The notes beneath the pieces are model-generated. The model worked only from the letters and a program-made list of their open reading frames with translations, was not told the origin of the DNA and ran no database searches. Of a stretch of 64,000 nt of DNA, positions 55,440-63,851 are shown in pieces. The position numbers and the translations under genes are program-made. This DNA is from Bacteroidota bacterium (GTDB lineage Bacteria; Bacteroidota; Bacteroidia; Cytophagales; Cyclobacteriaceae), in contig CANIVF010000003.1 of assembly GCA_947470895.1 (NCBI GenBank), positions 50,224 through 114,223 of the forward strand, in the 5' to 3' direction. The stretch's first letter is position 1. Each line of letters opens with the position of its first letter.

Positions 55440-55535
55440 GTTGAAAGAAATAATATAGTGGCCATGGTTGGACATTCGTGATGGGATAACATCCATGATC
55501 AGCCGATCAAGTAACCTCTATGCTTCAATGACGGT

Positions 55536-56606
55536 TCAATGCTTTTCAGTCTCGTAATGTTTTTTAAGAACATCTTCTCCATACTCATTACCCTTCTCAC
55601 GCCAGATGGCATGAATGTGATTAGCCGTTCCGCGAGGGCCACCATTGTTATCAAACTCAATGAGAAACGTTGGTCCATTGATGATATAATAATGAGATAC
55701 CTTTTCTTCCATTGCACCAATCCATCCAAAGTATACGTTTTCAAAACCAGCCTTTTCAATTTTCGCATACTCGGCCTGTGCCTTGCCAAACTCCATGTTG
55801 AATACAAATTCACACACCATCGACTTAAGCAGCTCTTGTTGATTTTTATTGAGGTCGGGATAGCGAATACCCCACGGAGTAACCAACCTCTTGCCACTCT
55901 CGGCAGACGTAATAATATCGCCCGGTACTTCCTGGCTTGACACTGCTTTCTTTCGTTGCGATTCACTCAGCTATTGCACTAACTTCAATCCCATATCTTC
56001 TTCCTGCCCCAACACGCGCCAACCTGCATATTCCGACATCAGAAACTCTGCTGGATCGGTACCTACAAAAAATGGAGTGACCGAAATGTTAGCGCACTGA
56101 AAAGTAAAGTTGACTGACAGGTGATGTCCTTCCAGTTTAAAACCCCAGGTGTTTTCGAGAGGGGATCCAAAGAATGCGAAGTAATAATTTTTAGGAGACC
56201 ACTGGAGGGTTTGCACAAATTTATAACTGGCATCAGGCAATTTCTTTTGAACATGCATGCTATCATAAAACCGGTTGATCAATTCATCTAGATGCATGAT
56301 GCCAGTAGCCTTCAGGTAGCCTTGCGAACTCAGCGCTGCCGATAGCATACGATGCACCAATTGCCGTTGAGCGTTCGTCATGTTGCCCACACTTACACCG
56401 GCACGCGCACGCAAACCAACAGGAAGGTTATTCCACTTTATTCGCGAAGTATCATTAAATGCAAGCAGCGCCACTTGCTTCTGTGTTTTACTGAACGACT
56501 GATAAAGTTCGGTGGCATACAACTTTATTTCCTGATGATAATCGGCTTGTGCAAGAGCAACAAACATCGAGCACACTAAACAAAAGGCCAAGGTGAAATG
56601 CTTCAT
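55536..56606 (-). pseudogene. DUF3500 protein split by an in-frame amber codon
   Basis: The 5' part (56606-55971) encodes a signal peptide, MKHFTLAFCLVCSMFVALAQ, and a DUF3500 N-terminal domain ending EEDMGLKLVQ. It stops at TAG (55971-55973). The same frame then continues without a gap as LSESQRKKAVSSQEVPGDII through FGWIGAMEEKVSHYY, TFLIEFDNNGG and HIHAIWREKGNEYGEDVL to 55536. This is one gene of 356 codons plus a nonsense codon, most simply CAG to TAG. Readthrough or stop suppression is the alternative. The second half lacks its own plausible start (only a GTG at 55943). Confidence 0.88.
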
Positions 56607-56700
56607 AGGAGGTATGGGTATTTATAAAATATAGGAATTGTATTTGAAAGCCTGTCATTGAAATAAGACCACCCATGAAGGATTACATTTCTACCAATCA

Positions 56701-56724
56701 GATTAGAAACAAGATTAGAAACAA
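56701..56724. repeat. Tandem 12-bp repeat
   Basis: GATTAGAAACAA occurs twice in direct succession (56701-56712, 56713-56724) in the 182 bases between the DUF3500 and GlcG-like genes. It is followed by AT-rich sequence with a weak inverted repeat ACAATT...AATTGT. Confidence 0.6.
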
Positions 56725-56788
56725 TTGCATTTTTTATAAAAAAAATTGTTGATGTAGAACACCAACAAAGGCAAGAGGGAATATGACA

Positions 56789-57199
56789 TTACCCAAACAC
56801 CGCTTTAATAGCAGCCACCGCTAGATCTTCATCTTCTAAAGATGTTAAACCACTCACCCCGATACCTCCGATTACCTTGCCTTGTTGAACGATAGGAACG
56901 CCTCCACCAAATCCGGTGATGCGGTCATCGCCCCAATAGGCAGGGCTCACGTTATCATCTTGCATTTTCTTTCCTAGTTCGCTGGTGAACTTCCGTTGAC
57001 GGGCTGCGGTATATGCTTTATTTGGCGCGATCAAACTTGATCCTGCATTCGCATCATCCATGCGAAGGAAGGATATCAATTCTCCTTCCGGACCAGCAAT
57101 TGCTACAACCACCGACTTTCCAGCGTGGTCAGCCGCCTTAACAACATGTGCAATGAGTTGAAGCGCTTCAGCAGAACTTACTTTTCCAATGGTATTCAT
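56789..57199 (-). CDS. GlcG/HbpS-family heme-binding-like protein
   Basis: A 136-residue cytoplasmic protein (ATG at 57199; the longer frame uses a TTG). AADHAGKSVVVAIAGPEGELISFLRMDDA, SLIAPNKAYTAARQ and GFGGGVPIVQQGKVIGGIGVSG are characteristic of the GlcG/HbpS (DUF336) family. The family binds heme or cobalamin-like cofactors in some members, but its role here is unknown. It is divergent from greB. Confidence 0.86.
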   Translation of the reverse strand: MNTIGKVSSAEALQLIAHVVKAADHAGKSVVVAIAGPEGELISFLRMDDANAGSSLIAPNKAYTAARQRKFTSELGKKMQDDNVSPAYWGDDRITGFGGGVPIVQQGKVIGGIGVSGLTSLEDEDLAVAAIKAVFG

Positions 57200-57280
57200 A
57201 CGGGTTTGGTTTGGTGACAAGTTAAAAACAATTTAGAAGTTTGAGAGTTGTTGATGGAAATCGTTAATTTTCTGAATCCG

Positions 57281-57754
57281 ATGAAAACACTGCTGATTAC
57301 TCCTGAAGGTTTAGAAAAATTAAAATCGGAGCTGGACCACCTGTGGCGGGTGGAGCGGCCCGAGACTACACAAAAAGTGAACTGGGCAGCAAGCCTTGGC
57401 GATCGCTCTGAAAATGCAGATTATCATTACAATAAAAAACGCCTCCGCGAAATTGATAAGCGCATCCTGTATTTGCGCAAATGTATCGTTGACCTGAAAG
57501 TGGTGACCTATTCACCCTACCAGGAAGGCAAAGTGATGTTTGGTGCCTGGGTGGAAATTGGAAATGACAAAGGCTTTAAAAACCGCTTCCGCATTGTAGG
57601 TGGTGAAGAACTGATTGGAGCTAAAGATTACATCTCCATGGACTCGCCCATGGCACAAGCGCTAGTGAAAAAAGAAGTGGGCGATGAAGTCGTTGTTAAA
57701 ACCCCTACGGCACAATTTGTTTGGCGGATTACTAAAATTGAGTACCTGAAATAA
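57281..57754 (+). CDS. greB: Transcription elongation factor GreB
   Basis: A 157-residue RNA polymerase cleavage factor. The ATG at 57281 (MKTLLITPEGLEKLKSELDH) matches the GreB start; upstream alternatives at 57248 and 57254 would add untypical residues. LGDRSENADYHYNKKRLREI is the GreB form of the coiled-coil tip, and MDSPMAQALVKKEVGDEVVVKTP that of the C-terminal domain. It is strikingly close to proteobacterial GreB. A greA gene is at 13770. Confidence 0.94.
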   Translation: MKTLLITPEGLEKLKSELDHLWRVERPETTQKVNWAASLGDRSENADYHYNKKRLREIDKRILYLRKCIVDLKVVTYSPYQEGKVMFGAWVEIGNDKGFKNRFRIVGGEELIGAKDYISMDSPMAQALVKKEVGDEVVVKTPTAQFVWRITKIEYLK

Positions 57755-57935
57755 GTTAACAGTAAAGAATTAATAAGTAGTAAGATGAAAGGATATTCTG
57801 AACGTTGTTACAACATATAGTGTGATAGTCCTCGAAGGGAGAAGCCAATTGGAAAAGATACTGGTTACTTGTGGGAAGAACATCAACAAAGCCAGAGACA
57901 AAGCCTAAAGGGAAGGCAAATAAATCATTGCATTC

Positions 57936-58072
57936 CAACCCAGAAGGGGTGATATCTTAATAGTCACGGGTGTTAACCCTTGGGGTTAATATATTAAGGA
58001 TAGAACGCGCCACGGGAGAGTTACGATCGTGCTTGGCATAATTTGGCGCGGATAGATGAACGATGTTATAAT
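57936..58072. repeat. REP-like palindromic repeat, copy A
   Basis: The block contains CCAACCCAGAAGGGGTGATA, then GGGTGTTAACCCTTGGGGTT, and ends with GATGAACGATGTTAT. It matches copy B at 63577-63711 at moderate identity over its length, in the same order: CCCxGGAGGGGT, a GGGTTxTAACCC palindrome, CGCGCC, and GATGAACGATGTTAT. It lies after greB. The bases 57755-57935 before it hold nothing I recognise. Confidence 0.6.
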
Positions 58073-58092
58073 GATGGTCTTTTAATCTACCA

Positions 58093-58440
58093 TGGTGGAA
58101 AGTGAAAAGTCTTTTCCGAAGGTGGTAGTCAAGCGTTCATTGATCTGTTTTAAATCCTGCATCGACCGACTGTTTATCAAAAACAGATGAACTTCTTAGC
58201 CCATAATCTCGAACCGATACCATGAAGAGGTCTTCTGGTTCATTCTGTATAAACACTGCCAGAGCCTGACATATGTTGATGGTCAGGCGACTATCAACAA
58301 CAGAGGGCTGACATCTGGAAATACCTTTGATGATCATTATTGAAATAGAACGCGCAAACTGGCCTAAGGAATAACACGATATTAGTAGGGCAAATCAGGT
58401 ACACTTACAGTGGTGTGGTATTAAAGTAACATCGACCGCA
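58093..58440. repeat. Duplicated ~350-base segment, copy A
   Basis: Aligns end to end with 60617-60911. It starts with the last codons of the carboxypeptidase-like gene (TGGTGGAAAGTGAAAAGTCTT, encoding WWKVKSL) and continues through noncoding DNA to ACATCGACCGCA. It has ~53 extra bases near 58280-58335 between two near-identical 10-mers, TTGATGGTCA and TTGATGATCA. Copy B looks like a deletion across these. It is not part of an intact gene here, so it is a remnant of a gene or region duplication. Confidence 0.8.
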
Positions 58441-58518
58441 GACAAAAACGACACGGAAGAGCAACTACATTTCTTCATTCGCCCGTGTTGCCCATACCGC
58501 AGAACGCAACTAAAATTA

Positions 58519-59733
58519 TCAATTTATTCTTGACAGGATATGGTTCCATAATAATAAATCATCCGCATCAAGTTTGTCGAGGTTTGCAGCGACATAGGTG
58601 CGATGTATTTCAAGATCCTTCATATTATCCAGTTTATGAAATGCCAATGTAAGATACATGGAACTAGAAAGCGTTGTAGCGTTAGGGTGCTTAAAATCCA
58701 TATTTAATAACAGCCACTCAATTCCCTTATTTTCCTTTCCACCCTCTACTAGAGTGGCGGCATAAGTGCCTTGTACATGCGGAGCGCGTGTCAAATCTTC
58801 GATGGCCATTTTGGCGTAATGGTATGCCTTCTCAACATCCTGCGTTAATAAATATGCCCAAGCAAGATTATTATAAACGAGTCCCTTTAAGGGTTTGACA
58901 GAACGTTCCTGAATTCTACTTTCCAACCTATCCAGCCAGTTGATTGCTCCCTGCCCATTCGCTTTTTTCAGGCACACCGCGCTCATATTAAAAATTACCA
59001 ATGGCTGCGTGGGCTGGGATTGATAAAGGAGATTGTATATCTGCTCAGCCTCATCAAATGATCGAGCTTCCATCAGTTCATAAGCTTCATAAAACAACTC
59101 CATATGCTTATACTCATTCCTTTGCGCGCCAGGAGCGAAAAGCATTTTGATTGATGCCATACCATCAGTAGGGGTCTTCATGCCGGGTGCTGAAGTATAA
59201 AAAGGAATCAGATTTAATACGGCAATGGTATTGGTGAAAATGAGTGCGGAGGATACGTCAATGCCATTTACTCCTATCAAGAAGGATGAATCGTAGCCGA
59301 ATAACAAAATCAAACTGGCTGCCACTAAAAAATTGAATAGTACACCGCCCATTACATACAAGATATAACGCCAACGCTCCTGCTTGTTATTCGGAAAAAT
59401 AGCCATCGCTGCACCACCCATTGGAATTGATTTTAGAATGACCCTTATCACTCCTACTTCGCTCCGATAGATTTCGTGACCAATGCCCAATATGATGCGT
59501 TTCAGGACACCACCCGCCCAATGAGCAGCTGTAAGGTGACCTACCTCATGAATTACCGTTGTCACTTTCGCAAAGATGAAAATCAGTGTAAGATTGATAA
59601 CGGAATCCCACAACCCCTTTGCTACCGGGAACATCACATGAAGGGTAAGAGACCCCATTAACAATATCCAGGCAAGCAACGGAATGTACCTAAGAATAAT
59701 TCTGTAACTAAATAACTCGTTTTTAGGCATCAT
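58519..59733 (-). CDS. M50-family (site-2 protease-like) metallopeptidase with TPR tail
   Basis: A 404-residue membrane protein. The start is an ATG at 59733 (or 59730); the frame could extend to a TTG. The zinc-binding HEVGH is at about residues 62-66. The third-ligand region is NLIPFYTSAPGMKTPTDG, in the NxxPxxxxxxxDG form of site-2 proteases, with a short insertion. About six membrane helices are visible in the first 200 residues. The last ~190 residues are TPR-like helices (for example GLVYNNLAWAYLLTQDVEKAYHYAKMAIE). A PDZ domain is not seen, so substrate recognition may rely on the TPR part. Confidence 0.85.
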   Translation of the reverse strand: MMPKNELFSYRIILRYIPLLAWILLMGSLTLHVMFPVAKGLWDSVINLTLIFIFAKVTTVIHEVGHLTAAHWAGGVLKRIILGIGHEIYRSEVGVIRVILKSIPMGGAAMAIFPNNKQERWRYILYVMGGVLFNFLVAASLILLFGYDSSFLIGVNGIDVSSALIFTNTIAVLNLIPFYTSAPGMKTPTDGMASIKMLFAPGAQRNEYKHMELFYEAYELMEARSFDEAEQIYNLLYQSQPTQPLVIFNMSAVCLKKANGQGAINWLDRLESRIQERSVKPLKGLVYNNLAWAYLLTQDVEKAYHYAKMAIEDLTRAPHVQGTYAATLVEGGKENKGIEWLLLNMDFKHPNATTLSSSMYLTLAFHKLDNMKDLEIHRTYVAANLDKLDADDLLLWNHILSRIN

Positions 59734-59920
59734 CTCTGGACAGGTAAGCTTGCTTTGAAACAATCATAGATTTTTCAGCAGATGTAAGTCAAGATAAGGA
59801 ATGAAATTTTTAATAATCACTCCAGAAGCAAGGCAGGAAAGGACGAAGACAAAATAAAAATATTCATTTCCAATATGGAAAATATATTACCCCTGCATCT
59901 CATGGCTAAACCAAACTGCC

Positions 59921-60652
59921 ATGAAAAGAAATTTTACTCTTGACATTCCCACACCTTGCCATGAAAATTGGAAAACGTTTACGCCCACGCAAAAAGGTCA
60001 CTTCTGCGGATCGTGTCAAAAAGAGGTGATCGACTTCACTGCCTGGAGCGAAGAACAAATCAAACAGTATTTTATGACTCGAACAACCACCACCACCTGT
60101 GGGCGGTTTGCCCCCAATCAACTTACTACCTATAAAAATTATTCTTCCACGCATTCCAAACAACAGTCGCGTTGGACAGCATCGTTCGCCTTCATCCTGT
60201 TATTAACAAGTCGGCCCGCGGAGGCACAGATTGTGAAGACCCGGGCTACGCAGGAACAGGTAGATAAAAAAAATAAAGTCACTACGAACAGGATTGATTC
60301 GGTGACACAACTGATCATTAGGGGCGTAGTAACCGGTGGAGATGAGGCCGAACTTTTACCCGGTGTAAACGTAGTGCGAAAGGGAACAACTCAGGGAGTA
60401 GTTACTGACACCGATGGAAAATTTGAAATGGTAATTGATCAACCAAAAACTATAGAAACGCTGGTAACTTCCTTCATCGGATTAACCACCGTGGAGCAAG
60501 AAGTGAATGCCGATAGCACTATGAAAGAACTAAAAATTTCTATGTCCTATGATATAACAGGCGGCATAACTTTAGGCGGTGTGGTGGCTACCCGATGGTA
60601 TAGTCCTCGTGGTCTCTGGTGGAAAGTGAAAAGTCTTCTCAGGAGGTGGTAG
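59921..60652 (+). CDS. Membrane protein with Cys motif and CarboxypepD_reg-like domain
   Basis: A 243-residue protein. The N-terminus IPTPCHENWKTFTPTQKGHF-CGSC has Cys13, Cys29 and Cys32 in a motif that recurs in Bacteroidota 'carboxypeptidase-like regulatory domain' proteins. One hydrophobic segment is near 86-98. A beta-sandwich of the CarboxypepD_reg type follows from ~130 (LIIRGVVTGGDEAELLPGVN and TQGVVTDTDGKFEM). It ends RGLWWKVKSLLRRW. The last codons are the left edge of the duplicated segment (copies at 58093 and 60617). Function unknown. Confidence 0.78.
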   Translation: MKRNFTLDIPTPCHENWKTFTPTQKGHFCGSCQKEVIDFTAWSEEQIKQYFMTRTTTTTCGRFAPNQLTTYKNYSSTHSKQQSRWTASFAFILLLTSRPAEAQIVKTRATQEQVDKKNKVTTNRIDSVTQLIIRGVVTGGDEAELLPGVNVVRKGTTQGVVTDTDGKFEMVIDQPKTIETLVTSFIGLTTVEQEVNADSTMKELKISMSYDITGGITLGGVVATRWYSPRGLWWKVKSLLRRW

Positions 60653-60911
60653 TGATTCGTGGATTGATCTGTTTTAACTCCTGCACCGACTAACTGTTTG
60701 TAAAAATAGATGACCATCTTAACCCATAATCGCGAACCGATACCATGAAGCAGTCTTCTGGTTCATCCCGTGTAAACACTGCCAAAGCCTGATATATGTT
60801 GATGGTCATTATTGAAATAGAAGGCACAAACTGGCCTGCGGAATAACAAGATATTAGTAGGGCAAATCAGGTACACTTACCGTGGTGTAGTGGTAAAGTA
60901 ACATCGACCGC
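60617..60911. repeat. Duplicated ~300-base segment, copy B
   Basis: Starts inside the 3' end of the carboxypeptidase-like gene and continues downstream. It matches 58093-58440 with scattered substitutions, and lacks ~53 bases relative to copy A. On the minus strand both copies keep a short readable frame (TINI-QALAVF, EPED-FMVSVRDYGLR), interrupted by stops in copy B. The gap 60653-61067 otherwise contains no intact gene. Confidence 0.8.
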
Positions 60912-60931
60912 ATGTAAAACGCCCACCTGGG

Positions 60932-60981
60932 TGAAATAAAATTGAAATCCCATCTGCGGTCAGCGGTCTCATTTTATTTCA
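60932..60981. repeat. 11-bp inverted repeat in intergenic DNA
   Basis: TGAAATAAAAT (60932-60942) and ATTTTATTTCA (60971-60981) are exact complements separated by 28 bases. They lie just after the duplicated segment, before the membrane gene at 61068. There is no T tract after it on the plus strand. It may be the end of a small palindromic element. Confidence 0.5.
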
Positions 60982-61067
60982 GATCTCATCATGAAGTAAC
61001 AACCTATACGCTGACAGATGCATCATATAGCGATGCCGATAACATCAATGTTGAAAAAGTTTTATTC

Positions 61068-61841
61068 TCATCCCGCCCTCACCAGCGGCACACTTTGGAG
61101 TGCTTGCCATAGCACAAAAAAGGCCAGCAGTGCATAGACCAGAGCCACGGCTATTACACCTTTGGTGTTTTGGATTACGTAAAATGCTAACAGCGGCAAT
61201 ACCTGCAAGGCATGCATGCCGATGAAGTGAGCCACCCTCATGTCGCCATGCGTCACGGACCAGTTCAGAAAAGGAAGTCCCGGTCCGCCATCTCCTGCTC
61301 CCACTGTATGGCTTAGTCGTGAGCCCATCATGCCGCCCTCAAAGGCGAAGATCACAAAAATGACAAACCCAAAACGGATAGCCCACACGTAGGGACTGGG
61401 CAGACTTGGAAAATCGGAGGTGAAAAACAACAAACCAATGTAAGCGGCATAAAGAGTGAAAACCGAAATTGCCAATCCCATGAGTGAAAACATGATTCCG
61501 TTGAGTGCACTGCTGATATTGAAATGGGAAAGCTCACCCTGTCCTGCCTTGATGCTGATGTACACCAGCTCAAACGCAAAAACCCCTACCGTTACCCATG
61601 CAAATGCCTGAACAGATTTGGTCTCGGGCAAGTAACCCAGGTACCACGCCAGCGTCCAGATTAAAATGGTAGCGGAGAGGAAAAACTTAAAAGGCTTAAT
61701 CCATGCACTGATGTTGTTAACCTCCGTAGTTGTGGTCATCCACAGGATGGCGGTAATCAGCGTGCCTGCAGCACAAGCCCAACCAAAGTAATAGAGGATG
61801 GGGTTGCGGGTGAGGAGTTCAGAGAAGAAATATTTTATCAT
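61068..61841 (-). CDS. Multi-pass membrane protein, family not recognised
   Basis: A 257-residue integral membrane protein with about seven helices (ATG at 61841; a GTG at 61853 is the alternative). GWACAAGTLITAILWMTTTTEV, IKPFKFFLSATILIWTLAWYLG and YVWAIRFGFVIFVIFAFEGG are visible, with a conserved-looking loop MGSRLSHTVGAGDGGPGLPFLNWS and DMRVAHFIGMHALQVLPLL. The His in the GMHALQ helix and the HTVG loop could bind a cofactor, but no family was recognised. The gene follows the ABA4-like gene on the same strand with a 24-base gap and was probably co-transcribed with it. Confidence 0.75.
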   Translation of the reverse strand: MIKYFFSELLTRNPILYYFGWACAAGTLITAILWMTTTTEVNNISAWIKPFKFFLSATILIWTLAWYLGYLPETKSVQAFAWVTVGVFAFELVYISIKAGQGELSHFNISSALNGIMFSLMGLAISVFTLYAAYIGLLFFTSDFPSLPSPYVWAIRFGFVIFVIFAFEGGMMGSRLSHTVGAGDGGPGLPFLNWSVTHGDMRVAHFIGMHALQVLPLLAFYVIQNTKGVIAVALVYALLAFFVLWQALQSVPLVRAG

Positions 61842-61865
61842 ACCGGTATTCACGATGTAAATAGT

Positions 61866-62301
61866 CTATAGATAATCAACCCAATAGTTTTTGGCTTTCA
61901 CTGTGCGCACGATCGTGAACAACAGCAATCCTACCGGCCCCAGCATGAACGTAAAAAACAAGCAAGGAATCAACAGCGCGTGATGAATCTGATGTCTTTG
62001 CCCGCTGTTCAACACATACAATCCCATCATCAGGTCGAAGGCCAGGTAGTGGACCCAGCACACCAGTACGGCCGTGGGTTGTGTAAAAAGCTGCATCACT
62101 CCCTCCCAGTGAACCAAAACTTTGCATGTCCTGCAGGCTGAGGGACTGGCCTACAAGTACACAATATATGATAGCGAATAGAATCACTACCACGGACTGG
62201 ACTATGCGCTTAACCCAAACCTTACGTGGAAACAGGGCAAGGGCAATCCAACTAAACATAGCGAGCGCATTGCAGAGGCTGAAGAGGGAGTTGTTTGACA
62301 T
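61866..62301 (-). pseudogene. ABA4-like membrane protein (DUF4281), frameshifted
   Basis: The 5' frame from the ATG at 62301 gives MSNNSLFSLCNALAMFSWIALAL and later DMQSFGSL. The next frame then continues with GVMQLFTQPTAVLVCWVHYL, AFDLMMGLYVLN and PCLFFTFMLGPVGLLLFTIV to 61866. Together these match the ABA4-like family (DFxSLxGVxxLF...GWxHYLAFDLxxG...GPxGLL), about 144 residues. The lesion is in the minus-strand sequence CTGGGAGGGAG; one extra G (62103-62105 run) explains it. A longer frame to 62436 in the first register is only readthrough into the wrong frame. Confidence 0.85.
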
Positions 62302-62577
62302 TTGGGATGAATGTTCAAGGTATTTAATAACAAGATAATCGTTTTTAGGTTTATTTTTCAGTTGGCCCATTCTTAGCGGAGCGCCTGTAAGGTTGGAGAA
62401 AACAGCAACAAAGGCAAGGATCGGGGAGCATGACAATTGTGGAAGGATTTCAGTCTGTTAGGACACAGACCGAGGAGAAGACACAATCACGGCTCGCTCA
62501 GGATTGGACCTGCTTTTTTTTAGTGAGTTTAACTTTCCATTAACTTATCTCCATCATTTCCCCTCGTACTTTTAACC

Positions 62578-63426
62578 ATGAGAAAGATCCTGACCCTTGT
62601 CTTTTCTGCTTTTGCTTTCACAGCATGGGCACAACTCTCCCTCCCATCGCTTAGCCCGGAGGGGTCCATCATTCAAAACGTGGGCTATGTGAATTTTGAA
62701 ATCCACTATGGGCGGCCGGCTGCACGCGGAAGAAAGATTTTTGGTGAGCTGGTTCCCTTCGGTGAGGTGTGGCGAACGGGCGGTGGCGCAAGCACAAAAA
62801 TCCAATTTGATAAGCCCGTAACGATGGGCGGCAAATCCATTCCGGCTGGCACGTATAGCATTGTCACCATCCCAAACGTTACCCTATGGACCATATTGAT
62901 CAACGCCAACACCAAAAAGATTTTTGGTGCACAGCAAGATCCGTATGAAGCAGCCACCGAAGTGGTGCGGTTCGATGTTGCTGTGCAAACGACCGAACAC
63001 TTTTACGAATCATTCACGATTGATCTGGATATCGTGAACAATGATGTGGAACTTTACATGCGCTGGGAGAATACCCAGGTGCATTTCCCCCTCTACACAA
63101 ACAACAACACGCAGGCGCTGCAGAACATTGAAACACACCTCGCTGCTCACCCCACGGACTCCGACAATCTTGCCGATGCCGCCTATTACCTGGGCATGAA
63201 CCACCAGGAGCCGCAGCGGTTGCTCGGCTATGTGGACCGGGCGCTGCAAATCAAAGAAGATGGCTGGTTCTACGAACTAAAAATAAATTTGCTGGCCGAT
63301 GCCGGTCGCCTGGATGAAGCCCGGACCACCTATCACACCGCCCTGAACTACCTGCGAAGAACCAAGCCCAACGAATGGCATGCGATGGAGCAGCATTTGA
63401 AGGGCATTGCTGATAAGTGGAAGTAG
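62578..63426 (+). CDS. Exported DUF2911 protein
   Basis: A 282-residue protein with signal peptide MRKILTLVFSAFAFTAWAQ. The DUF2911 core spans about 30-180, visible as RPAARGRKIFGELVPFGEVW and KSIPAGTYSIVTIPNVTLW. The C-terminal ~100 residues are TPR-like helices (YYLGMNHQEPQRLLGYVDRALQI). Function unknown; the family is common in Bacteroidota and probably extracytoplasmic. The next 150 bases contain an 8-bp inverted repeat (63452-63459 with 63485-63492) and then the REP-like block. Confidence 0.85.
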   Translation: MRKILTLVFSAFAFTAWAQLSLPSLSPEGSIIQNVGYVNFEIHYGRPAARGRKIFGELVPFGEVWRTGGGASTKIQFDKPVTMGGKSIPAGTYSIVTIPNVTLWTILINANTKKIFGAQQDPYEAATEVVRFDVAVQTTEHFYESFTIDLDIVNNDVELYMRWENTQVHFPLYTNNNTQALQNIETHLAAHPTDSDNLADAAYYLGMNHQEPQRLLGYVDRALQIKEDGWFYELKINLLADAGRLDEARTTYHTALNYLRRTKPNEWHAMEQHLKGIADKWK

Positions 63427-63576
63427 AGAATTGTTCGGTTCATTCCATGTTGACTCCGCATTCGTTAGGCGTTACTGGTATTACGCGGAGTCACCGAGGC
63501 GGGAAATGCTGCTTGAAAAAAGAGGCCATGCCCCTCTCTCCGGGGAGACGGGAAGAGTTAAATAATCGCCCCGTAT

Positions 63577-63711
63577 TTCAACCCCGGAGGGGTGGCATAT
63601 TGGTAGCCCAGGGTTTTAACCCGGGGTTATGATAATATAAAAAGAAAAACGCGCCATAGGAACAATGAGATCGATCTTCACATGATCTGGCGTGGACCGA
63701 TGAACGATGTT
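63577..63711. repeat. REP-like palindromic repeat, copy B
   Basis: Contains TTTCAACCCCGGAGGGGTGG, then AGGGTTTTAACCCGGGGTTA, CGCGCCATAGG and CGATGAACGATGTTATCC. The nested palindromes CCCCGGAGGGG and AACCCGGGGTT resemble RAYT-associated REP sequences. Copy A lies at 57936-58072. Confidence 0.6.
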
Positions 63712-63851
63712 ATCCCCGGCAAGTCGGAGTCAATAATGAAATAAAAAAGTCCGATATCAGGATCAGGGGATCCTTCGCTCTGCGTTGCACTGAAAGAGAG
63801 AACAATACATTATAATAGAAGACATTTCTATCCAAACCCTGTCGCAGATCG

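Noticed and set aside
55539..55940. 133-codon open frame on the plus strand
   Set aside because: It is antisense to the DUF3500 C-terminal part, whose frame carries the family sequence.
55971..55973. Pyrrolysine or selenocysteine reading of the split DUF3500 gene
   Set aside because: The stop is TAG, not TGA, and no PYLIS-like element or pyl gene is in the window. A nonsense mutation suffices.
58137..58337. 66-codon minus-strand frame in the duplicated segment
   Set aside because: The same frame is broken by stops in copy B and upstream of both copies, so it is more likely chance within a duplicated noncoding or decayed segment.
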